A stretch of DNA of 64,000 nucleotides from assembly GCA_033808805.1 (NCBI GenBank), contig JAPXMY010000006.1, positions 49,729 to 113,728 on the forward strand. The letters run 5' to 3'. The notes below the pieces were generated by a model. It saw only the letters and a program-made list of their open reading frames with translations. It was not told the origin of the DNA and searched no databases. The stretch comes from UBA1783 sp033808805 (GTDB lineage: Bacteria > Bacillota_I > Bacilli_A > Erysipelotrichales > Erysipelotrichaceae). Below are positions 35,891 through 45,248 of this stretch, piece by piece; positions within the stretch are counted from its first letter, which is position 1; each line of letters starts with the position of its first letter. Made by a program: the position numbers and the translations under genes.

Positions 35891-36181
35891 ATGAAAGAAA
35901 ATAAAATATTGCTTAGTGCTGATGAAGATGTTTCTCTTTATCTAGTTTCAAAAGATATATTAGATAATTTTGACAAGCTTATAGATGAATTTTTTAAGTG
36001 GAAGAAAACTAGAAGTTATGATGAGACATTATTCGTAAAGTTTTTAAGAAACAGGTTTGGTGAAGAATCAATTACTTTTGTCAAAGTAGTAGGAGAGTAT
36101 TCTGGCGAACCGAATAGGATTTTTCTGGATGGAAAAGATGTTACTGAACAGTATAGAGATATTAGATGGTTTAACTTTTAA
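35891..36181 (+). CDS. Conserved hypothetical protein
   Basis: A 96-residue acidic soluble protein with GAGGATAG upstream. It starts KENKILLSADEDVSLYL and ends with an aromatic YRDIRWFNF. I recognise no family, motif or membrane span. It lies between the glycosylasparaginase gene and a tandem pair of zinc-ribbon membrane proteins, all on the plus strand and closely spaced. Confidence 0.55.
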   Translation: MKENKILLSADEDVSLYLVSKDILDNFDKLIDEFFKWKKTRSYDETLFVKFLRNRFGEESITFVKVVGEYSGEPNRIFLDGKDVTEQYRDIRWFNF

Positions 36182-36207
36182 TTTAAAATGTTTTGGAGGA
36201 ATAGAGA

Positions 36208-36441
36208 ATGAAGTTGGGTAAGGCTAGATTTATTGGAGCTATATTAATTATTGCCGGTTATGTAACTATTGTGATAGGAAGTGGAATCAATAGAGAATTT
36301 GTAACATATATAGGACTGGCTATTTCTGTTGGTGGTTTAATCTATACCATCTATCATAGCAAATGTCCTCACTGTGGAGGCTTTCTTAGAAGTACAATGT
36401 GGAAGAATTGTCCTCATTGTGGGAAGGAACTGAAGGGTTAA
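36208..36441 (+). CDS. Small membrane protein with C-terminal zinc ribbon, copy 1
   Basis: A 77-residue protein with TGGAGGAATAG before its ATG. Two hydrophobic helices (about 10-27 and 33-49) are followed by a four-cysteine zinc ribbon, CPHCGGFLR and CPHCGKELKG. It is a close relative of the 77-residue protein at 36607, which has the same length, order of elements and ribosome binding site context, so the pair arose by tandem duplication. Function unknown. Confidence 0.75.
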   Translation: MKLGKARFIGAILIIAGYVTIVIGSGINREFVTYIGLAISVGGLIYTIYHSKCPHCGGFLRSTMWKNCPHCGKELKG

Positions 36442-36606
36442 AAAACAGGATAAAATTTATTTGGCTTGTATCTTTTTACTAGAAGCATTGTTTTATATCA
36501 GGGAAAATAGGAATAGAGGGTGTAAAATCGCATCTGGAAACGGGTATAAGAACATTGGCAATGGTTTTATAATTTGAAATTGCTGTTTTTTTCTGGAGGA
36601 ATTTAG

Positions 36607-36840
36607 ATGAAATTGCGTAAGACAAGAAAAATTGTTTTCCTGATATTATTTATCGGTTTTTCTGTTGTTATGATCGGAGCATTAATTAAAAACATTGATT
36701 TGATATATTTAGGTTTTGTGATTATGGCTTCATCATTTGTTTTTGATTTTATTTATAGCAGATGTCCTCATTGTAAAGGTTATATCAGATATACAAGTTG
36801 GACGCATTGTCCTAATTGCGGTAAAGATTTGAAAGGGTAA
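36607..36840 (+). CDS. Small membrane protein with C-terminal zinc ribbon, copy 2
   Basis: A 77-residue protein with CTGGAGGAATTTAG upstream. It has two membrane helices then CPHCKGYIRY and CPNCGKDLKG. It is about the same design as the copy at 36208 but clearly diverged, especially in the membrane helices. It lies 6 bp before the nucleotidyltransferase gene and is probably co-transcribed with it. Function unknown. Confidence 0.75.
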   Translation: MKLRKTRKIVFLILFIGFSVVMIGALIKNIDLIYLGFVIMASSFVFDFIYSRCPHCKGYIRYTSWTHCPNCGKDLKG

Positions 36841-36846
36841 AATCTA

Positions 36847-37461
36847 ATGGATAGAATTATTGAATATATTAAAAATAAATATGATCCCCTTGTTATTATT
36901 GTCTATGGTTCTTTTGTCGATGGAAGTAATAATCAGGACAGTGATTTTGATGCTTTAGTGATTTCAAAAAATCATAAAAGATTTCACGATACTTCTTTTG
37001 TGGGGGGAATCCAGCTAGATGTCTTTGTTTATCCAGATAAATACTTTGAAAATGATTATAATCTGGAAGAATTCAAACAGATATATGATGGGAAAGTTTT
37101 TTTAGATTATGAAAACAAGGGATTAAATCTTAAAAATAAGATTAAAAACTATGTTGAAAGTAAATCATTAAAAACCAAAGAAGAAATTGAAGAGAATATT
37201 ATTTGGTGTCTGAAAATGCTTGAAAGAGTAAAAAGAGAAGATACGGAAGGTGCTTTTCGCTTTCATTGGCTTTTGACTGATAGCTTAGAAATATTCTGTG
37301 ATATGGAAAAAAAGCCATATTCAGGTCCTAAAAAAGCCTTGAAATGGATGAAGGAGAGTCATCCTGAAGCATATAGTCTTTACAAAAAGGCTTTAATAGA
37401 TTTTGATATTGCAAGTTTAACTGACTGGATTTTATATTTAAAAACAAGGGGAAAGATATGA
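36847..37461 (+). CDS. Nucleotidyltransferase-fold protein
   Basis: A protein of 204 residues. The N-terminal ~100 residues are a minimal nucleotidyltransferase: IVYGSFVDGSNNQDSDFDAL (GS, then DxD) and a third acidic strand QLDVFVYPD. The C-terminal half is helical (ENIIWCLKMLERVKRE, then LYKKALIDFDIASL), like the HEPN-like helical partner domain often fused to or paired with such enzymes. The target is unknown. It overlaps the next gene by 4 bp. Confidence 0.78.
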   Translation: MDRIIEYIKNKYDPLVIIVYGSFVDGSNNQDSDFDALVISKNHKRFHDTSFVGGIQLDVFVYPDKYFENDYNLEEFKQIYDGKVFLDYENKGLNLKNKIKNYVESKSLKTKEEIEENIIWCLKMLERVKREDTEGAFRFHWLLTDSLEIFCDMEKKPYSGPKKALKWMKESHPEAYSLYKKALIDFDIASLTDWILYLKTRGKI

Positions 37462-38177
37462 AACTTCAACTAATTGGAACGGGTTCCATAAGTGCTCCAC
37501 AGACAAGTGCCAGTGCCCTGATCGATGATTGTATTCTGGTTGATTGCGGTACGGGGGTAATTAAGGAGTTGATGAAGCAAAAGGTCAATATCTTTGATAT
37601 TGATACAGTTTTAATCACCCATCTGCATGCTGATCATTTTTTTGATTTGACCTATATCATTCTTTTAAGAAGTTTTAATAAAGTGAAAAACAGATTAATA
37701 ATATATGGGCCAAAGAAGTTGAAGGAAAGTGTGGAGGCCTTATTTGAGATTGGATATTCTGATTTAGATGATATTGAAAAGATATTTATTGATTCCAAAA
37801 CTTCAATTGTCGAATTTGACAGTTTAAATGAAAAGATTGATGACTATCATATTGAATCTTTATTAGTCAAGCATGGCAAAACAAAACCAAGCTTTGGCTT
37901 TACTGTTCAGAAAGATAATAAGAAAATTGGTTTTTCAGGTGACAGCTGTTATTGTAAAGCAATTGATTATTTAGTTGAATATTGTACTGTTTCAGTATTG
38001 GAATGCAGCTTGGCTGACAATAGTGAAGATCATATGGGACCAGAAATAATCAAACAGCTATCAGCCAAAGGGAAAATTATTGTAACTCATATGTCCTTAT
38101 ATACCAGAGAACAATTAGAAAAGATGAACCTGGAAAATATTACTATTGGAAAAGATGGAGATATTTTTTACATTTAG
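37458..38177 (+). CDS. RNase Z-like metallo-beta-lactamase-fold hydrolase
   Basis: A protein of 239 residues. The opening KLQLIGTGSISAPQTSASAL, the ligand motif LITHLHADHFFDL (HxHxDH), a late Asp in GFSGDSCYCKA and a terminal His in IVTHMSLY resemble RNase Z-type and phosphodiesterase-type members. A true tRNase Z exosite arm is not obvious. It overlaps the nucleotidyltransferase gene by ATGA, so the two are translationally coupled. Confidence 0.82.
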   Translation: MKLQLIGTGSISAPQTSASALIDDCILVDCGTGVIKELMKQKVNIFDIDTVLITHLHADHFFDLTYIILLRSFNKVKNRLIIYGPKKLKESVEALFEIGYSDLDDIEKIFIDSKTSIVEFDSLNEKIDDYHIESLLVKHGKTKPSFGFTVQKDNKKIGFSGDSCYCKAIDYLVEYCTVSVLECSLADNSEDHMGPEIIKQLSAKGKIIVTHMSLYTREQLEKMNLENITIGKDGDIFYI

Positions 38178-38222
38178 TAATATACTTTTGTTTTGATTTG
38201 TGCTAATATTAATTAGCAAATT

Positions 38223-38309
38223 GCCCGAGTGGTGGAATTGGTAGACGCAGTGGACTCAAAATCCACCGGTAGAAATACCTTGACGGTTCGAGTCCGTCCT
38301 CGGGCACCA
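38223..38309 (+). tRNA. tRNA-Leu (anticodon CAA)
   Basis: An 87-nt class II tRNA. The acceptor stem GCCCGAG pairs with CTCGGGC, followed by A and an encoded CCA (38307-38309). The anticodon stem GTGGA/TCCAC holds the loop CTCAAAA, giving anticodon CAA for UUG. It has a long variable arm, and the T loop is TTCGAGT. An 18-bp inverted repeat TGCTAAT-ATTA-ATTAGCA lies just upstream at 38201-38218. Confidence 0.97.
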
Positions 38310-38319
38310 CTTTAAGATG

Positions 38320-38350
38320 ACTAGTGTGTTAACATTAGTTTTATTTTTTT
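38320..38350 (+). terminator. Intrinsic terminator of tRNA-Leu
   Basis: A 7-bp stem ACTAGTG/CATTAGT with a 6-nt loop, followed by TTTATTTTTTT, 10 bp past the tRNA. Confidence 0.88.
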
Positions 38351-38413
38351 AAGCTATGGATACTTTTAAACATAAGTACTATAATATATCTACTTGCTAA
38401 AGAGGGTGTAGTA

Positions 38414-39772
38414 ATGAACAGACGATATATTGATGCAACAAAAGGATCGATTATTAAAAACATTTTATTTATTCTTTACCCTATCTTGATTACTGGGATT
38501 TTTCAACAGATATATACAATTTTAAATGGTATGATGATTGGAAAAGTTTTAGGTTCACAGGCTCTGGCAGCTGTTGGTGGTTCTGCCAATAATCTGATCA
38601 ATATGTTTGTAAATATGTCAAATGGAGCTGTTACCGCATCAATGGTTGTACTATCACAGGATGTTGGAAAAGGAAAAAGAGAAGAAAGTCGAAACAATTT
38701 TAAAACAGCTCTGGTTCTTATCTTTGTAATAGCCCTTTCTTTTACAGTTATATACTTTTTCAATTGTCATAATTTCTTAATCTTATTAAAGGTTCCAGCT
38801 GATAATCTGGCATTATCAACTCAATTTTTAAGATTCTATTGTTTTGGCTTTGTTTCTAATATGACAGTTCTTATGATAATCAATATGCTAAGAGGGTTGG
38901 GGGAAAGTAAAAGACCAACAATTTTACTGATTGCCTTGTACTTGATGAATATCTTCTTTGATTTTATTTTTATCGCCTTATTTAAACTTGGCATACTTGG
39001 AGTAGCGCTATCTTATATTACGACTCAAAGTCTGATGGCGATATTTTTGTTGAGAATGGTTAACATTGACTATGGAGTCTTTTCAAAAAACAGCAAATTT
39101 GAAATATCAATATTAAAAAGAGTATTGGTAATAGCTATACCGGCATCGATAACTTCGTTTTTATACCAGATAACAACTGCAACGATGCAATCAGCTATTA
39201 ATGGCTTAGGTTCAGCAGTGGTGGCTGGTTTTGTTATTAACAATAAGATAGAAAACTTCTTCTGGATTTTAATGGCTTCTTTTGGAGTGGCTGTAACTAA
39301 TGTTGTTGCCCAGAATTATGGAGCTAAAAAGTATGACCGCGTTAAAAAAACTGTTCCTGCAGGACTTTTAATTTCATCTTTAATAAGCATTGCACTAAGC
39401 GCTACAGTTTTAATATTTGTTCGCCCACTGGTTTTAATGTTTAACCATGAACCTGAAGTTGTTGAGCAGGCTGTTTCAATACTTAGATTTATAATGCCGA
39501 TGTTACTGGCCTATGCGGTGGTGGAAACTTTCTTTGCCTTAATCAATGGTTTAGGTAAGGCAATATACTCAACGATAGTTACTCTTTTTGGAGTGGTGGT
39601 TGTAAGGATGGCCTGGATAATGCTATATGCTTCTAAAACAGGCAATGTGAAAGCAATTCTGTTTGCTTTTCCTTTAAGTTGGACAGCAACTGCTTTGATA
39701 TATTCAATCATTTACTTGATTATAAAAAACAAGTTTCTTAATGAAGATAATGAAACTATTGAGGTAAATTAA
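38414..39772 (+). CDS. MATE family efflux transporter
   Basis: A protein of 452 residues with GAGGGTG upstream. Twelve membrane spans in two homologous halves. Family landmarks include GTILPILITGIFQ-like opening (IKNILFILYPILITGIFQQI), GSQALAAVGGSANN, MINMLRGLGESKRP and, in the second half, NYGAKKYDRVK. MATE proteins export cationic drugs or metabolites with a Na+ or H+ gradient. An acyltransferase gene begins one base after its stop. Confidence 0.93.
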   Translation: MNRRYIDATKGSIIKNILFILYPILITGIFQQIYTILNGMMIGKVLGSQALAAVGGSANNLINMFVNMSNGAVTASMVVLSQDVGKGKREESRNNFKTALVLIFVIALSFTVIYFFNCHNFLILLKVPADNLALSTQFLRFYCFGFVSNMTVLMIINMLRGLGESKRPTILLIALYLMNIFFDFIFIALFKLGILGVALSYITTQSLMAIFLLRMVNIDYGVFSKNSKFEISILKRVLVIAIPASITSFLYQITTATMQSAINGLGSAVVAGFVINNKIENFFWILMASFGVAVTNVVAQNYGAKKYDRVKKTVPAGLLISSLISIALSATVLIFVRPLVLMFNHEPEVVEQAVSILRFIMPMLLAYAVVETFFALINGLGKAIYSTIVTLFGVVVVRMAWIMLYASKTGNVKAILFAFPLSWTATALIYSIIYLIIKNKFLNEDNETIEVN

Positions 39773-39773
39773 A

Positions 39774-40829
39774 ATGGAAAATAAAAAATATTATCAACAT
39801 CTGGATATATTAAGAGTACTGGCATGTGTGGCTGTTATTTTGCTACATACTAACGCTCGTTATGTAGAACAAGATTTTAATTCTCTAAATTTTATTTTTG
39901 GGAATTTTTTCGTAGGAATTTCCCGAATTGCAGTACCAACTTTTTTAATGATATCTGGATCCTTACTTTTGGATGAAGGATATAATAATACAAATGAAAA
40001 AGATAAAAAACGCATAGTTAAAATGCTGAAGTTTCTTGTCTTTTGGTCTGTATTCTATTCGCTGGTATATAATGTAGCAATCCCATTATTTAAAGGAAGA
40101 GATGTTGATATTATTTATACGATTGAAATGATAATTAAAGGACATTATCATTTATGGTTTGTCTATATGATGATTGGTATATATTTAATTCTTCCTTTGT
40201 TGAGGCTATGGATCAAAAAAGAGAATATCAAATATGTAAAATATTATTTAATCCTATCTTTTGTTTTTGGTTTTGTTTTACCACAGATAATTGAAGTTGG
40301 TTTATTATTTACTGATTTTTTTGCCCATCTTCAGCATGTACTTACTATAGCTAATATGAGCCATGTTGGTGGATTTGTCTTTTATTTTGTTTTGGGCTGG
40401 TATTTAAATAATACCGAATTTAAAAATAATAAAATTTTTTATCTAGCCGGTATGATGGCTCTCATTTTTTCCATTATCTTTTCAATTATGCTTTCCTTGT
40501 ATTTTAACAGGAAGGTTTCAATATATGGCAATATGACGATGAATGTAGTTATGTTTAATATTGGCTTTTATCTCTATGTTAAAAATATGGATTTAAAGTT
40601 ACAGAAAAAGCCGAAGTTAAAATGGATTATTGATTTAATATCTGAACATAGTTTAGGTATTTACGATGTCCATGCCTTGATTAATACGATTGTCATCAGA
40701 ATAGTGACAAAGGTTGTAGGAAATTTTTCCTTAATAAATGTACCGATATGTTTGATTATGGTGTTAGTAATATCACTGATAATAACGATAATAATAAAAA
40801 AGATACCTGTGCTTAAACAATTTGTTTAA
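39774..40829 (+). CDS. Acyltransferase family 3 membrane protein
   Basis: A protein of 351 residues with GAGGTAAAT upstream. It has about ten membrane helices, and the opening YYQHLDILRVLACVAVILLH holds the catalytic His. RIAVPTFLMISGSLLLDEG is typical of family 3. Similar proteins O-acetylate surface polysaccharides. It begins 1 bp after the MATE gene stop, so both belong to one operon, and it ends before a bidirectional terminator. Confidence 0.87.
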   Translation: MENKKYYQHLDILRVLACVAVILLHTNARYVEQDFNSLNFIFGNFFVGISRIAVPTFLMISGSLLLDEGYNNTNEKDKKRIVKMLKFLVFWSVFYSLVYNVAIPLFKGRDVDIIYTIEMIIKGHYHLWFVYMMIGIYLILPLLRLWIKKENIKYVKYYLILSFVFGFVLPQIIEVGLLFTDFFAHLQHVLTIANMSHVGGFVFYFVLGWYLNNTEFKNNKIFYLAGMMALIFSIIFSIMLSLYFNRKVSIYGNMTMNVVMFNIGFYLYVKNMDLKLQKKPKLKWIIDLISEHSLGIYDVHALINTIVIRIVTKVVGNFSLINVPICLIMVLVISLIITIIIKKIPVLKQFV

Positions 40830-40840
40830 AAAAGCATAAT

Positions 40841-40870
40841 AAAAGCCAGCCTGATAATGAGCTGGCTTTT
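40841..40870. terminator. Bidirectional intrinsic terminator
   Basis: A 10-bp perfect stem AAAAGCCAGC/GCTGGCTTTT with a 10-nt loop between the converging acyltransferase and foldase genes. A/T tracts on both sides allow it to work on both strands. Confidence 0.92.
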
Positions 40871-40876
40871 ATTGTG

Positions 40877-41767
40877 TTATTTTTCTGTTGGTAAATAAGA
40901 AGGATAATTTGTTTTCACAAATTCGAAAGTTTTTACATCATATAATGCGAAATTATGCTTTGTAAAATAGTAATTATTTACTTTAGCGATAAAGTCTTCA
41001 CTTGATTTTAAGAATTCAATAAAGTTATCTTTAACCTGTTCAACATTTGTTTTTGTTATCTGAACAATATAAATACCACTGGAAGTACTGTTTTCAATTG
41101 GTGCTGACAGTGTTGGTTCAGTTACCGTTAATAAAAATTGTAAAACATTATAATCAACTTCAGAATATCTGGTATATAAAGATTCATTTGCCAGAGTGAT
41201 GGCTGCCGAATATTTTTCAGCTACCTTTAAGAATTCTTCACCTGCTTTAATTTCTTCAATGGCATTAGCGGCATTTGTTTTAGCTGTTTCGATATCGTTA
41301 TCAACATATCTGATATAAATGATTCTTGCCATCAGTGGAGCATATTCTTCTATTAAGGTATCCAGGTTTTCATCAAGGTATTTGGAAGTTAATTTAGTTG
41401 CTTTAATAGAAGCTAAAATCTGTTCAAACAATTCTTCTTCGGTTTCAAAACCTAGTTTTTCTAAAGATGCTTGCCAGTCATCAGTCAAGGTTGCTTTATA
41501 GGTATCAATCTGTTCCTGAGCTTCAGCGATCAATTCATCAGTAGTTTCAATTTCCAGATTGACAATCATCTTGTTTGCCATATTGATGACAGTATAGCCA
41601 GCATCAGTTTCCAGCATACTGTAATATAGATCAGATTTAGTAATCTTGGTATCACCAAATTGAATAAGTACATCACTGCCATTTGATACTTTGGCAGTCT
41701 TATTTCCACAACCTGCCAAAAGCAGGGCAGTTAACAGGGTAATAACTAATAATCTAAACTTTTTCAT
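40877..41767 (-). CDS. Foldase-like lipoprotein (PrsA/SurA type)
   Basis: A protein of 296 residues read leftward. The signal peptide ends in the lipobox LLAGC with C20. It has the N-terminal SurA-like segment (VLIQFGDTKITKSDLYYSML) followed by a weakly conserved parvulin-like region (MARIIYIRYVDNDIETAK, then EIKAGEEFLKVAEKYS). Parvulin catalytic residues are not clear, so it may be a chaperone rather than an active isomerase. It is extracellular and membrane-anchored. It is 2 bp from the upstream foldase gene, in one operon. Confidence 0.82.
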   Translation of the reverse strand: MKKFRLLVITLLTALLLAGCGNKTAKVSNGSDVLIQFGDTKITKSDLYYSMLETDAGYTVINMANKMIVNLEIETTDELIAEAQEQIDTYKATLTDDWQASLEKLGFETEEELFEQILASIKATKLTSKYLDENLDTLIEEYAPLMARIIYIRYVDNDIETAKTNAANAIEEIKAGEEFLKVAEKYSAAITLANESLYTRYSEVDYNVLQFLLTVTEPTLSAPIENSTSSGIYIVQITKTNVEQVKDNFIEFLKSSEDFIAKVNNYYFTKHNFALYDVKTFEFVKTNYPSYLPTEK

Positions 41768-41769
41768 AA

Positions 41770-42753
41770 TTATTCACCATCCTTTACAACGTTTAACTGT
41801 TGCATGATGTAATCTTTTACTGCTTCATCCATAAAGGTAATGTCAGCGTTTTGAGCATACTGCCAAACAATTTCATTAGCCAGGTTGGCATTGTCAGTTA
41901 AGACAGTTGATAAGAAGTTAGGATCACTGGCATAGTCGGCATAATTTTTTGAATCACACTTGATTAAGAAATAACCATAGTTTTTATCAAAAATCCATTC
42001 AGATACCTGTCCTTCTTCTAAAGCTAAAGCAGCCTTCAGGAAAGCATCAACAAGTGCTGAGTTATTGTCAACATAACCCAATTTTCCACCTTTGCTGGCA
42101 GTAGAAGGGTCTTCTGAATATTTCATCGCAAACTCTGCAAATGTTTCTGCCGTATAGTCATTTGTCCAACCATCCATTGCTGCATTTAATCTGGCAGTTT
42201 CATCAGCTGTTGGATTTTTAGGATCATCAAATTTGATCAGGCAGTAGCTGATAACTCTAGGATTGTGCTTAGCAATAAACTCTTCTGTAACATACTTTTC
42301 AGCGTTTTGAGCAATGTAAGCTGAATATAGTTTTTCAGCCTTCAATTGATATTCCACATAGCTTGGAAAATCTGGATAGCCATAATAGTATCTAGCCAAT
42401 TGGTTTAAATATTCTAAACCGTAACCATAATAGTTGGTGTAGTAGCTGACTGTCTGAGAAATGGCATTGTTGATCTGTTCCGTTAATTCTTCCGTTTCTT
42501 CAACATTGGCATCAATAACGCCCATATAGAATTTTAAAAATAATTCTGATTTACCATAAGTTTTATATAACTCATCATATAACTCATCAGCAGTAAAGTT
42601 GGTATCGTCAACTGAAAAGACGACATCTTTACCGTTTACAGTTTTATCAGGTAAGTTATCTTTATTCTGGTCATAAGCATAAAAAACAGATATTCCTAAA
42701 AAGAATACCGCAATTACAGCTACAAACCAGTTCTGTTTAAGAAATTCTTTCAT
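41770..42753 (-). CDS. Membrane-anchored peptidyl-prolyl isomerase (parvulin/PpiC type)
   Basis: A protein of 327 residues read leftward with GGGAGG upstream. It has an N-terminal signal anchor (VAVIAVFFLGISVFYAY), then a SurA-like region rich in Tyr and Glu, and a PpiC-type domain with YCLIKFDDPKN, FAMKYSEDPSTASKGGKLGY and LEEGQVSEWI, which are the typical parvulin repeats. It should help fold secreted proteins at the outer face of the membrane. The following lipoprotein gene is a related copy, so the two look like an ancient duplication. Confidence 0.88.
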   Translation of the reverse strand: MKEFLKQNWFVAVIAVFFLGISVFYAYDQNKDNLPDKTVNGKDVVFSVDDTNFTADELYDELYKTYGKSELFLKFYMGVIDANVEETEELTEQINNAISQTVSYYTNYYGYGLEYLNQLARYYYGYPDFPSYVEYQLKAEKLYSAYIAQNAEKYVTEEFIAKHNPRVISYCLIKFDDPKNPTADETARLNAAMDGWTNDYTAETFAEFAMKYSEDPSTASKGGKLGYVDNNSALVDAFLKAALALEEGQVSEWIFDKNYGYFLIKCDSKNYADYASDPNFLSTVLTDNANLANEIVWQYAQNADITFMDEAVKDYIMQQLNVVKDGE

Positions 42754-42885
42754 ATAAACCTCCCATTGTAACTCAATTATTATATGCTATTTATGAGTTT
42801 AATTCAATTAATACTTGTTTAACGATATAATTATTAGTGTGATATAATATTTTTAAGGACAGATTGAAAAGAAGGTGATAGCTTT

Positions 42886-44130
42886 ATGTTTGATATTGAT
42901 AAAATCCGTCAAGATTTTCCGATGTTACAGGGAAAAACAAATGAAGGAAAGCCTTTAATATACCTGGATAATGGAGCGACGACCTTGAAACCACAGTGTG
43001 TAATAGAGGCAGTCAGTAATTATTATCAGAATATCACCAGCAATATTAACCGTGGTGATTATCAATTGGCCAATATCGTTGATAAAGCCTATGAAGAAGT
43101 TAGACAAACAGTATCCGAATTTATTAACTGCCAAAGCAGGGAAATAGTATTTACTTCTGGCACTACTCACGCTTTAAATCAGATTGCTTTTGGTTATGGT
43201 TTAAAGTATCTGAAAGAGGATGATGAAATACTGATCAGTTTGGCAGAACATGCTTCCAACACTTTGCCCTGGTACCGTGTAGCTGAAAAAACAGGATGTA
43301 AGGTTAGATTCATTCCTTTGGATGAGACAGGCAAAATCACTGTCGACAATGTCAAAAAAATGCTGAGTGAGAAGGTTAAGATTGTTTCAATTGCCCATGC
43401 TACAAATGTTTTGGGTCATATCAGTGATGTTAAGGAAATATCAAAGGCTGTTCATAAGGTTGGTGGGATAGTAGTAGTTGATGGTGCTCAATCAGTGCCA
43501 CATGTTAAAACTGATGTTCAAGATTTGGATTGTGATTTTTTAGCCTTTTCTGGCCATAAAATATGTGGACCAACAGCATCAGGAGTGCTGTATGGTAAAT
43601 ATCATCTTCTTGAAAAGATGGAACCCTTGATGTCAGGTGGAGGAATGAATGCTCGTTTCGATATTGATTTCAATGTTTTATTGAAAAAAGTCCCTTATAA
43701 GTTTGAAGCTGGTACCCCAAATATTGAAGCAGTTCTGGGTTTAAAAGCAGCAATTCAATATGTGGAGAAAATCGGTTTGGACAATATAGTCAAGTATGTA
43801 AAGCAGCTCAGAGACTATGCCATTGAAGAGATGAAAAAGTTAGATAATATCATTATCTATAATCAGAAAGCCGATACTGGAATAATCAGTTTTAATGTAG
43901 TGGATAATGGTCAAATATTGTTTGGCCAGGATGTGTCAGCGTACCTTTCCAAGCATGGTTTATGCTTAAGAAGTGGTAATCACTGTGCTAAAAACCTCTG
44001 GCAGCATCTGAAAACTGATTCAACGGTCAGATGTGCCCTCTATTTCTATAACACTAAAAACGAAGTTGATAAACTGATTGAAGTGTTAAAGAATACAACA
44101 CTTAAAAATTGCATTGATGTAATTTTATAA
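42886..44130 (+). CDS. sufS: Cysteine desulfurase SufS
   Basis: A protein of 414 residues with GAAGGTGATAG upstream. PLP-binding K225 lies in FSGHKICGPTASGVLYGK, and the catalytic persulfide Cys is C367 in LRSGNHCAKNL. YLDNGATTLKP is the typical start. It provides sulfur for Fe-S clusters, in a window that also encodes an iron-sulfur-rich hydrogenase. sufU follows 17 bp later; sufBCD are not here. Confidence 0.95.
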   Translation: MFDIDKIRQDFPMLQGKTNEGKPLIYLDNGATTLKPQCVIEAVSNYYQNITSNINRGDYQLANIVDKAYEEVRQTVSEFINCQSREIVFTSGTTHALNQIAFGYGLKYLKEDDEILISLAEHASNTLPWYRVAEKTGCKVRFIPLDETGKITVDNVKKMLSEKVKIVSIAHATNVLGHISDVKEISKAVHKVGGIVVVDGAQSVPHVKTDVQDLDCDFLAFSGHKICGPTASGVLYGKYHLLEKMEPLMSGGGMNARFDIDFNVLLKKVPYKFEAGTPNIEAVLGLKAAIQYVEKIGLDNIVKYVKQLRDYAIEEMKKLDNIIIYNQKADTGIISFNVVDNGQILFGQDVSAYLSKHGLCLRSGNHCAKNLWQHLKTDSTVRCALYFYNTKNEVDKLIEVLKNTTLKNCIDVIL

Positions 44131-44147
44131 AAAGACAGGAGAATATT

Positions 44148-44597
44148 ATGAAATCGATTAAAAATAATCCAATATTAAAAAGAGAAATTATTATGGAACA
44201 TTATCAGCAACCAAGAAATCATCAGCTGGTAGTTGATAAAAGATATAAACAGGTCAATATGCATCATGATACCTGTCTTGATGATGTTTTTCTGCAAGTT
44301 TTAATTGAAAATGGAATTATTGAAGATATCAGATTTGATAGTAAGGCCTGTGTTATCGCAACTGCTTCAACCTCAATCATGAGTGAACTGCTTAAAGGAT
44401 GCAGTGTTGATGAAGCTGAGATAATTATTCAGAATTATTTCAATATGGTTTATCAAAAAGAATATGATGAGAAGCTTTTAGGTGAAGCTGTGGTATTTGA
44501 TACAGTTGGCAGACAGGTCAATCGCATTATCTGTGCCACAATGGGCTGGAATGGTCTGATAAAGGTAATCAACGAAAGTAAAAACAAAAATGAATAA
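44148..44597 (+). CDS. sufU: SufU-like sulfur acceptor/scaffold protein
   Basis: A protein of 149 residues with GGAGAATATT upstream. Three cysteines sit at the SufU/IscU ligand positions: DTCLDD, SKACVIATASTSIM and RIICATMGWNG. Zn-bound SufU accepts sulfur from SufS. It is adjacent to sufS in the usual order. The next gene overlaps it by 8 bp. Confidence 0.9.
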   Translation: MKSIKNNPILKREIIMEHYQQPRNHQLVVDKRYKQVNMHHDTCLDDVFLQVLIENGIIEDIRFDSKACVIATASTSIMSELLKGCSVDEAEIIIQNYFNMVYQKEYDEKLLGEAVVFDTVGRQVNRIICATMGWNGLIKVINESKNKNE

Positions 44598-45234
44598 AGC
44601 TGAAAAAATAAAAGCAAGCGTAATTAAAAGCAAGCCCGAGTTTTTAGTTGGTTTAGATGAACACGGAATTGATGATTCAAAAGTACTTATTTATACCAGA
44701 AGACAGTGGATAAATTCATTAAAAACAGAATATGGATATGGCTATCTTGGTTGTGGTATTTGCGGCAGCATCTGTACTGCTATTTGCCTCAGTTATTTAA
44801 ATAATAACTTTGACAACCAGATTATAGTAAATGAACCATATTCTTTTATTGATGGCAACTTTGCCAAATGGCTGATACATTTACTATGGCCACGCATTGA
44901 GCCACCCCTGCCTGGTGCTTTTGCCAAAGATATTATCCGAGGTATCAAATGGTTTTATAAAAGTACTTACAGCAACATTGAAAAAGGTAAACTTTTACCC
45001 TATAAGAGTAAAGATATTAAGCAATATAAAGAAAGCATCAGTGCCGGTTATCCGGTGATGATGTATTTAAATAAAATTGATAAAAGAATCAGTCCTTATG
45101 GACTGCACTGGGTAGTTGGTTATAAATATATTGAATACCAGGATAAAACCTATTTTCAGGTGATAGATACCTGGGGTTATCTGGCCTATATTGATGAAAA
45201 GCTGGTTAAATATGCTGTTTGTTTCAGATATTAG
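44590..45234 (+). CDS. Papain-like C39-type peptidase family protein
   Basis: A protein of 214 residues. It has a cysteine in YGYLGCGICGSICTAICL (active-site like, preceding a helix), then YPVMMYLNKIDKR and GLHWVVGYKYIEY, giving the His, and VIDTWGY with an Asp. This is the Cys-His-Asp order of C39-like (YvpB/DUF3335-type) peptidases. It lacks a transporter domain, so it is not a bacteriocin exporter peptidase. It overlaps sufU by 8 bp. Confidence 0.7.
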   Translation: MNKAEKIKASVIKSKPEFLVGLDEHGIDDSKVLIYTRRQWINSLKTEYGYGYLGCGICGSICTAICLSYLNNNFDNQIIVNEPYSFIDGNFAKWLIHLLWPRIEPPLPGAFAKDIIRGIKWFYKSTYSNIEKGKLLPYKSKDIKQYKESISAGYPVMMYLNKIDKRISPYGLHWVVGYKYIEYQDKTYFQVIDTWGYLAYIDEKLVKYAVCFRY

Positions 45235-45248
45235 GGAAATAGTAGCGA

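Noticed and set aside
38223..38309. tRNA-Leu as an integration site of a mobile element
   Set aside because: There is no integrase nearby and no copy of the tRNA 3' end in the window that I noticed.
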